This document shows, piece by piece, positions 56,795-64,000 of a stretch of 64,000 nt of DNA. The stretch lies in the NCBI RefSeq assembly GCF_963855985.1, contig NC_087112.1:2730501-2794500 (forward strand), given 5' to 3'. Origin of the DNA: Ostrinia nubilalis. Taxonomy: Eukaryota; Arthropoda; Insecta; Lepidoptera; Crambidae. Numbering within the stretch: the stretch's first letter is position 1; each line of letters begins with the position of its first letter. The translations under genes and the position numbers were made by a program. The notes beneath the pieces were generated by a model, which made no database searches, had not been told where the DNA came from, and saw only the letters and a program-made list of their open reading frames with translations.

Positions 56795-56857
56795 TTTGTG
56801 TTTGCCGCCGCTCTCCATCTACTAACGACCATTGACTTATTTCTCGGCATTACTTCG
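56795..56857 (-). CDS. Exon 1 (first coding) of the rotund/squeeze-like zinc-finger gene
   Basis: ATG at 56818-56816 starts MESGGKHK, 24 coding nt ending at a strong donor AAA|GTAAGT. TAGTAG stands directly before the ATG in frame, so this must be the start if the exon is used. The join to exon 2 is phase 0 and the frame stays open for 123 codons over four exons. An acceptor-like TTTATTTATAG ends at 56858, suggesting that the 5' untranslated region continues in an upstream exon; the transcript could also start nearby. The alternative ATG at 56850 (MPRNKSMVV) runs into a stop after splicing, in exon 3. Confidence 0.6.
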
Positions 56858-56859
56858 CT

Positions 56860-58439
56860 ATAAATAAAAAATACAAAAGAATGAAGTAGTAAATCTCCTT
56901 AATACTTTTTATGAACCTATCTCCAGCCCTGTAGCATGAGCAGCGAAAGAAAAAAGAAAAAAAAGGTCAGTAAAAAAACGCTACAAAAAATATGCAGCGG
57001 TTTGGTAGCTGTATTGATTCGGAAATTATGTTGTCATCATATAAAAGTTAAATGGTGAGAATTTATAGTTGGATGCAATCGTCTTGATAATTGACACAAA
57101 AATTTGACGTTCAAAATACAATTAATGAGCTTTATCGTGTTTATTTGCTATATCATCGACTATATTTGACATTTTCACGGATCCAATAAATAAAAATTGT
57201 CGGGAAAAATAAATAAAATATAATGCAATTTAATGCGTGATAAAAAATATTACTGAAGTAACTTTCTAATGACAAATTATTTATTTAACAAAATAAATCA
57301 CTTAAAATAGACTCTTTACTTGTAAGTTTCATTACAAACTATTGATACATTTACCGATTTCATTAATTACTTGAACAGTTATTTAATTATTATCCAATTT
57401 AGCTAAATAAATGTAATCTGAACAATAACTAATGAAAATATGATTCTGTACAGTCGAAAGCATCTTTGTGAACATTTTTGTTGCAGAATAATAACACCTA
57501 GTACAAAATAAATAATAAATGGGTTATTAAGTAGGTACATCAGAATATGAGAAAAAAATATGTCTTATTTAGAACCAGTAGAGTCTAAAAATAATAATAA
57601 TCGGTGTTTTTTTTAATTAATTATTTACGGAATTGGAAACTAGTAACAGAAAAATTTAATTCGTTACCATAATGTGATAGTTCCCGAGACGAAGTTTTAT
57701 CCTTCTACCCCCGTATAAGCGAAGTTTAATTAAATTTTGGGTCAACTGACCGGTATTTAACCGTTAAAAAACCTCCATTCTAGAAAACTAAAAAAATATA
57801 ACTATTATTTTATCTACAAATATCTTACCGTCTTCAAGTATCAAGATCCCTTCGTCCTAAACCATATAAATCAATAGAAATACCGCGACAACCCCCTACT
57901 TCTTCTCACCCCTTTACAAATGTTCTCAATGGCCTCACCGGGCATCGAATTTACGACCCCCGTAATAAGGCAGATATGAAGCTTTGTGGGACTGATCATA
58001 ATATTGTATTGGCATGTTATTTATTTGCCATCGGTTCTTTGGTTAGACAATAAGTTGAAGTGTCAAGCCATTGAGCGCGTGTGATTCGTTTGGATAGAAA
58101 AAATGTAGAGAAGATGTACTTAATAAAGAATGTCTTTGGTATGTAGGTAATTCAAAGAAATGGCATTGAAAGCTTAAAATAAAAGTTTTCTGATTCACAT
58201 TAAAAAGTGTTTCTTTGTAAAGCTAATTTCATGAATTTTAGTACAAAGATTGAGCTTGGGGAAAGGATGCAATAAGTTTTGTCTAAATAACAATTTCAGG
58301 ATTGAAATAGGAGTTTTGTTCTATAAAAATTCACGATGACGTAGCCGCGAGTAGAATCTGGTAAAATAATACAAATTAAAACCTGATTTATAATGTTACT
58401 TTTCGTCTCTATTCAATAATAATTTTACAGTCAAATATG
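56860..58439. other. Upstream of exon 1, no further exon identified
   Basis: AT-rich; would contain the promoter or 5' untranslated exons of the zinc-finger gene. No CpG-rich block or clear core promoter seen. Confidence 0.35.
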
Positions 58440-58566
58440 ATACGGGACCATTCCTACCTCTCGTTCCCACCGCTGCAATTCCTGTGTAGCCAGGATCTAC
58501 AGCTTGACCGCCAATAAAAACCCAACCAGTGAAGGTCAAGTTTGTCCCGGGGGAATGTTAAACAGT
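58440..58566 (-). repeat. Common lepidopteran interspersed repeat
   Basis: The minus strand reads GGTTGGGTTTTTATTGGCGG, then TCAAGCTGTAGATCCTGGCT. I recall this from many moth sequences, often mistaken for a gene (peptide LGFYWRSSCRSWLHRNCSGG). Its transposon class is unknown to me. Confidence 0.5.
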
Positions 58567-58901
58567 CAAATGCCAGTAATCAAATATAGATTAAAATAAA
58601 ACCAATTAAGTAGGCACCTACCTGTTGAGATCAATTTCTAATTAAGTATGTTTACTCATTTTCTGATAGATAGAAAGCTTTAAATCAAACAAAAATGAAC
58701 TAAACAACTTTCATGACTTCTTTCAGCAACTGAACGTTTTCTAAGCAGGAATTGGCAGTTATATTAGATTGTGTACCCCCAAGGGCCTTGTACCGGAAGT
58801 TGCGAACTTGACTCACACGCCGGTAGTAAACAGGGAACTTTTATAGCACGATTATATTCGTAAGTTACGTTTGTATTTAATGAAATAGAGATATTTACAA
58901 A

Positions 58902-59133
58902 TCTTTTAAATATAATAACTCAAAGGTGACTGATTGACTGACTAACTGACTGACATAGTGATCTATATCAACGCACAGCCAAAACCACTGGACGGATCGG
59001 GCTAAAATTTTACATGCAGGTAGATGTTACGAGTGTTATGACGTAGGCATCCGCTAAGAAAGTATTTTTTGAAACTTCTCCCCTAAGTGAGTAAAACGGG
59101 ATCCACGCGTACGAAGTCGCGGGCGGCCGCTAG
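58902..59133 (+). mobile_element. Helitron-like element, second family
   Basis: Contains a (CTGA)n run (GTGACTGATTGACTGACTAA) and ends CGTACGAAGTCGCGGGCGGC then CGCTAG. Confidence 0.65.
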
Positions 59134-59176
59134 TGTCACATAATATGTACATCTATTGTTCATGATTTAAAGGACA

Positions 59177-59275
59177 TTATCTGGTGAAGGTCTTGGGAAG
59201 AACCTGGATGCGGGCAGCGGAGGACCGGTCGTTATGGAAAGCCTTTGTCCAGCAGTGGACGTCATTTGGTTAAAA
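59177..59275 (+). mobile_element. RTE-type LINE 3' fragment
   Basis: ATCTGGTGAAGGTCTTGGGA to CAGCAGTGGACGTCATTTGG, from the GAAC-tailed family. Confidence 0.7.
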
Positions 59276-59514
59276 CTGTAGCTATGCGATGGGTTCAAGG
59301 TTAAATATTCAGTTTTTAAGGTGGTAAAGACATTATTTATTATTTAAGCTTTAATGCTACATAATTTGTACATTAAGCGTGATTTTAAAAGAATACTTGT
59401 AATTTTTTAAATGCAATATGAACCAAATATTTCTGTTAACCTCTATGTCACAAATGGATTCATCACAATAGTCCAGTCGTCAACAGGGATCAAGGGACAG
59501 TATTTTAACCGTAA

Positions 59515-59629
59515 TGCTGCGTTTACACTGCGCGGAAATTAGCTAATTAGTAAAATGAATGAATTTCATCCCCACTCCTCTGTTTTTTTGACTTGACTCG
59601 GATAATTTCCGCATAGTGTAAAAGCAGCA
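59515..59629. mobile_element. PIF/Harbinger-like MITE (TGCTGCGTTTACACT)
   Basis: 115 bp, ends TGCTGCGTTTACACTG and AGTGTAAAAGCAGCA, TAA on each side (59512-59514, 59630-59632). A partial GGCTGAGTTGCACCA-family MITE follows directly (to 59709, then TAA). Confidence 0.75.
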
Positions 59630-59918
59630 TAACAATAACAAGAACCTTTTGTATGGAGTTTGACAGATTTTTGACGTGTCAAAGTTAAGTAAGATGGTGT
59701 AACTCAGCCTAAATTTTCATAATGACATTACATTGTTGGATTGTAGATGACAACATCATCCAAAAAAACAATTACGCCAAACTACCCGCACTCGCAATGA
59801 GCAGGTAAATTGGCCGAGAGGGTGTCCATAATTAATTCGGCAAATTAGACTCGTCCGTAAATCGATTAGGGGCCGAAACGTGGACCAAGATAAACATGCC
59901 GGTTTTTTCCTTACACAG

Positions 59919-60044
59919 AAGACATTAGCAAGACGCTGGAGTGACCATGGTTTGGGATATGGTGGGACAGGAAAGTGTGAAATAATAAGCAGTTTTTTGC
60001 TTGGAAACGAAGACTTTGCACTTCATGTAGAATTGGCTAAATAC
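59919..60044 (+). CDS. Possible internal exon, unknown protein
   Basis: 126 nt, 42 codons, between a strong acceptor (TTTTTTCCTTACACAG) and a strong donor (TAC|GTGAGT), phase 0 at both ends. It reads KTLARRWSDHGLGYGGTGKC, then EIISSFLLGNEDFALHVELA and KY. It lies upstream of and opposite to the zinc-finger gene. No domain is recognised and no partner exon was found, so it may be chance or part of a transposon gene. Confidence 0.3.
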
Positions 60045-60590
60045 GTGAGTATTCATGTTTATTAGAACATGTCTAGAATTTCGACGCACGTGATTTTTTT
60101 TTTCAATAAATGGTATCAAATGGTTCTCGAAGCCTACCATCCCTTTTTTATATTTTTTCTATTTTTTAGCGAAATCTCTTAAAAGCTGAAGTTACACCAA
60201 TCCCCAAACGAAGTGCGCCCGCCCACAGACTTTATTTTAACACTTAATGTACCATCTTTTAAAAAAACCAATTTTTCTTTTTTTTCTTCTTTCTTTGAAA
60301 TCCACGGAACCCGTGCATTGACGGATTCCAATTTTTCTTTTTTTTCTTGTCTTTCAAATCCTCGAAGCTCCTCACGGAACCCTCGCCGATCCCGCGTTTC
60401 CCGCCCGCCCACACACCCTACGTCATTAGTCGGAGGATCATTACGCCGATGAGTGCGACGCCATTAATCTTGTCCGCCGCTGTCAGACGCGTGGCCACCG
60501 TGTATTGTCCGCATTGTCTGTTATGACTTCTGATAAGGCCACTGAAAACTGGCGGTTCGTATGTTACAGTTGGGATGGAGAGGAGTCCTC

Positions 60591-61043
60591 AGCGTTGCCA
60601 GACGTCCCGATTTTTAAATCAAATTTAAATGTCCCGCGCAGGACAGGCTCTGTCCCGCTTTTCGGAGAGAGACACTCACTTCACCAGACCATAGTATTAC
60701 CGTGACCAGACTATTGTTTGAAACGCCATATTATTCTAAAGAATAAAACTTTTTTAATTTCATTTTTTGTTTTTTTTTGCTTTTTTTATTCTAAAGACGA
60801 ATTTAACGATAGAGTAAATCTGATTTAAAATATTATTTTTTTGTTAAAATAAATTTTCTATGGCCACTTTTGCTATCTATTGTCACGTAAACGTAATTTT
60901 AAGTCAAATAAAAAGATAAATATTTGAAAACCTTTGATTATATACGTTTCTTACCATGTCCCGCTTCTGACGGAAGAATCCCGCTATTTTCACTCAAAAA
61001 GTACCAAAGTCCCGACTTGGCGAAAAAAAAAACTGGCAACGCT
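60591..61043. mobile_element. Nonautonomous hAT-like element with perfect 8-bp duplication
   Basis: 453 bp, ends AGCGTTGCCAG and CTGGCAACGCT, flanked by GAGTCCTC on both sides (60583-60590, 61044-61051). Internal strings such as GTCCCG recur near both ends. Confidence 0.75.
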
Positions 61044-61129
61044 GAGTCCTCTCCTCTCCGCTTTCCTAACTTTATTTCTAGACTAGAAGGAGACAAGAGG
61101 ATGTATTTTGATTTACCAATCAGATTAAA

Positions 61130-61210
61130 CCTGGGGCTACGGGTGTCTATGGGCGACGGTAATCATTTACCATCAGGTGATCCGTCTGCTCGTTGGCCTC
61201 TTGTCCCATA
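61130..61210 (+). repeat. Lepidopteran LINE/SINE 3' end
   Basis: GGGTGTCTATGGGCGACGGT, then CATCAGGTGATCCGTCTGCT, a 3' end shared by several lepidopteran retroposons. The frame over it (60924-61211) is not a gene. Confidence 0.55.
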
Positions 61211-63103
61211 ATACGAAATCTTTTTCGTTATTTCTACATCTTCGCTGTGCTCAGCTTCGATTCGGAACTCTGATTGGTTAAATACATATTATAATACAAA
61301 GTTTGTAAGTTCGCTTTGGTTAGTGGTAACCGGGCCTTATTAACTGGTATTTGAAATTTCTTTGGCCTGCAGTTTTGCTCGCTTTAAACTTTGAACCGTT
61401 TCATTCACTTAATCATAATAACTATCTGGATGCATTTCAGTGCAATTCGCTCAGTGGTTTGAGCTGTAGGTATATCGATAGATCAGTAAGTACCTACCTA
61501 TTGCCTTTTAAATATGTATAAGTACCATTAATATTTCATCCAATAATTTTGACAGTTAAAACACTGCCTAATTGCCTATTATAATGCCTCCAGAATATAT
61601 CTTGAACTGATCACGCCATTTAAAACTAACAATCAGAAACAATTAATATGGCATTATTTACTTAGTCTGACAAAATGGCATAATTTATTAGTTTCATCAA
61701 AATGTATCCTCAGTTTTTACTGCCAACCATTGCAAATTTTACGTTTATAGCTGATATATTGGAGATTCAAGTACTTACATGTATATTGCCCACTTTAGAT
61801 GCTCTGGTCACTTTGGGCAAACTAATTGGTGTGATAATTAAAACAATCCATCAATTGTACGATTAATTACCCACATACACCGGTTAAACAAAAGCTTGTA
61901 ATCATTAAAAAGTTTAAAAACCCACTATTGACTTTCCCCAGCGAAAACTAAATGTACTAATAGCCTTTCATACATAAATAATTCGTTGCATGTCTGATCC
62001 ATCACACAACCTTTGAATTGGCCATCTTTTTTACTTCACAACACGTCAAATTTAAGAAAACTAACGATATTTATTCAAAACGTTCAGTACAATAACACTA
62101 TCTGTTGATACATTAATTAATCACAATCAACCGATTATTATTGCACCAATCAGTTCCGCAAACGAAAACAGTTATTTTGTTTTATATAATTGACTGTAAT
62201 AACTAACTCAAACAAATATAAGTGAGTGATTGCTCACTTAGAACTAATAATGCGATCATTCGATCAATCAATAAAATGATTTAGAATTTCAATTATAAAA
62301 TATTTTGCCGGCTGCACAAACATGCGACTTGATAAATACAACACAATTTAGTATTGACAATATAAGTAAAGATAACAATGTTTCGTGGGTAATAAACAAT
62401 TTAAATTAACAAATAAAGCGTTCATATAACAGTATGTGATTGGATTGTCACGATGATATGTCATTGAGACTTTCAACAAGGAAGTTGCTATTTTCTATAC
62501 AGTTTCAATTTTCGATAGTTATACCGTGGTTACTCGTAGAAGTGCCTAAATACAATAGGGATGTTTCCTGGGTCAAAAAGCAAGAGTTTTAATTAGTCCG
62601 TCAGTTAACTTATCCAAAAATACTCTACACGTATTTTTCATTTTTTCAAACTAATGAAAATTGAAAGAGATAAAGCGCGCCAAAGTTCATAAGAAGAGGT
62701 CCGTGACGTCAATGCTTGCATAAAAGTGCCGCACGTTGTGACGTCGTGCGGAACTTCAACGCACCATAACTATGTAATTATTTGTTAGATTGACAAATAA
62801 AAATATACGTGTCCAATATTTTTTGATATTAAACATGACGGACTAAAAAAATTTTTTTAGGAAACTAGCCTATTCAAGTGTCAGTTAGTAAAGTTTTTAA
62901 GTTATTTTTGTTGTTATTTGGCACCAAATTAACATTATTTACATCTTTGTGTCAAATGAAAGTAATATTGTAAATACAATACAGAGTAAATAATGAAATC
63001 GTCATATTTTATTGTAATAGATTGAAATGTATTAATTTATGTACAAATTTTCACGTAAGTATTTTATTTACAAGCTGGTTTCAAGCTGTTTGAATGTGTT
63101 TAA
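61211..63103. other. No gene seen
   Basis: AT-rich. A small stem (CCGCACG/CGTGCGG) at about 62730-62752 is the only structure noted. Confidence 0.4.
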
Positions 63104-63332
63104 TCTATACTAATATTATAAATGCGAAAGTAACTCTGTCTGTCTGTCTGTCTTGCTTTCATGCCTAAACCACATAACCGATTTTGATGAAATTTGGCAT
63201 AGAGATAGCTTGAGTCCCGGGAAAGGATATAGGATAGTTTTTATCCCGGTTTTTGAAACAGGGACGCGCGCGATAAAGTTTTTCCGTGACACACAAAATT
63301 CCACGCGGGCTAAGCCGCGGGCAGAAAGCTAG
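63104..63332 (+). mobile_element. Helitron-like element, full length
   Basis: TCTATACTAATATTATAAAT start, (GTCT)n run, GTCCCGGGAAAGGATATAGG core, GC-rich hairpin and CTAG at 63329-63332. The 62- and 69-codon frames on the other strand are shadows. Confidence 0.8.
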
Positions 63333-64000
63333 TACTAAGTTAACTATGCAAAATTTCTCACAAGAAAAAGACATGTAAATGGTAAAATTAGCCTACGGCA
63401 TGTTCAAGTTTAAACGGGCGTGAACTTCCCTTCCACACACCTGGTCCAAAAATTAATATAAAGTATGATCCTAACTAAATCAAGCATGAAATTTCGGAGA
63501 AAAGGATTCAGGGGACTAATGATAAACTCATGATCGGACTATTAATAACAAAACAAGAACAAATCAATGAAACTATCATAGTATTGCACAGTGGGCCGCG
63601 AAGGGTTACGGAAACAAAGATCACCTTTGTTTTTTAACCCTCAACCATTTTGACAAACGATTCAGAATTAATCTTATTCAAATATTAAACGTGCATAATT
63701 GAGTTTGACGTACAGTGATTAAAATGTTATTCATGCCAGTTAGTTTCGATTAAATTTTGATGCGATTGCGACGGATGACTGGTTATAAGATCCAATTTTT
63801 CCTATGAGAAACTTAGTTAAGTTTTTGAGAAAAAAACAACGTCATTTTATTAATGAAGATGGATGTATCTAATGATTATAAATGATCGCATTGAATATAA
63901 ATCTGACTACTGTAATAAATATGTAATTAAAAAGTATTTGATTACATTTGATATTTATACATTGATGCTTTTGATAAGTAGTAGATCATGAGATCTCATT
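63333..64000. other. No gene seen
   Basis: AT-rich sequence without recognisable repeats or exons. Confidence 0.4.

Noticed and set aside
60179..60412. Lys/Glu-rich 77-codon minus-strand frame
   Set aside because: Arises from two copies of a T-rich string (CCAATTTTTCTTTTTTTTCT); no splice or motif support.

Overview
The window is insect nuclear DNA, almost certainly from a moth or butterfly. It is AT-rich and intron-rich, and most of it is decayed transposable elements of types widespread in Lepidoptera: Helitron-like elements ending in CTAGT, 5'-truncated RTE-type LINEs ending in (ATG)n or (GAAC)n tails, tRNA-derived SINEs, many palindromic MITEs with TTA/TAA target duplications, nonautonomous hAT, mariner-like and piggyBac-like elements, and the common 'CCGGCCAAGTGCGAGTCGG' repeat. 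I see no bacterial operons, CRISPR array or rRNA operon.

The one host gene I can support is on the minus strand. Four exons, at 56857-56795, 39804-39724, 32037-31917 and 29732-29590, have proper splice sites and join in one continuous frame of 123 codons. The product starts MESGGKHK and ends at the first half of a C2H2 zinc finger (KYHCKMCPQ). This resembles the rotund/squeeze/lin-29 group of zinc-finger transcription factors. The remaining finger exons are not visible below 29590, so the gene probably runs off the left edge through an intron of more than 29 kb.

Layout: 1-9.4 kb holds a pair of inverted 640-bp arms enclosing several nested fold-back elements, one with a GC-rich, hairpin-dense core. 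9.4-29 kb is gene-poor, with LINE, SINE, Helitron and MITE remnants. 29.6-39.8 kb holds exons 4, 3 and 2 of the zinc-finger gene. Exons 2 and 3 are each followed, in the direction of transcription, by a tandem array of partial copies of the same exon that often keep the splice donor. 39.8-56.8 kb is the 17-kb first intron, with layered insertions: a piggyBac-like element inside a TTA-flanked MITE; a MITE inside a SINE; and a 3.6-kb terminal-inverted-repeat element that carries a LINE copy, a second piggyBac-like element and a 69-bp near-perfect hairpin of transposase sequence. 56.9-64 kb, upstream of exon 1, holds more repeats and one possible plus-strand exon.

The points most worth checking are the exon-copy arrays (including a possible 27-nt micro-exon), the piggyBac-derived hairpin, the element with repeated CAGGGGAATGTT motifs, and the GC-rich hairpin block inside a fold-back element. 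All family assignments were made by eye from termini, target duplications and short protein motifs; no database search was possible.
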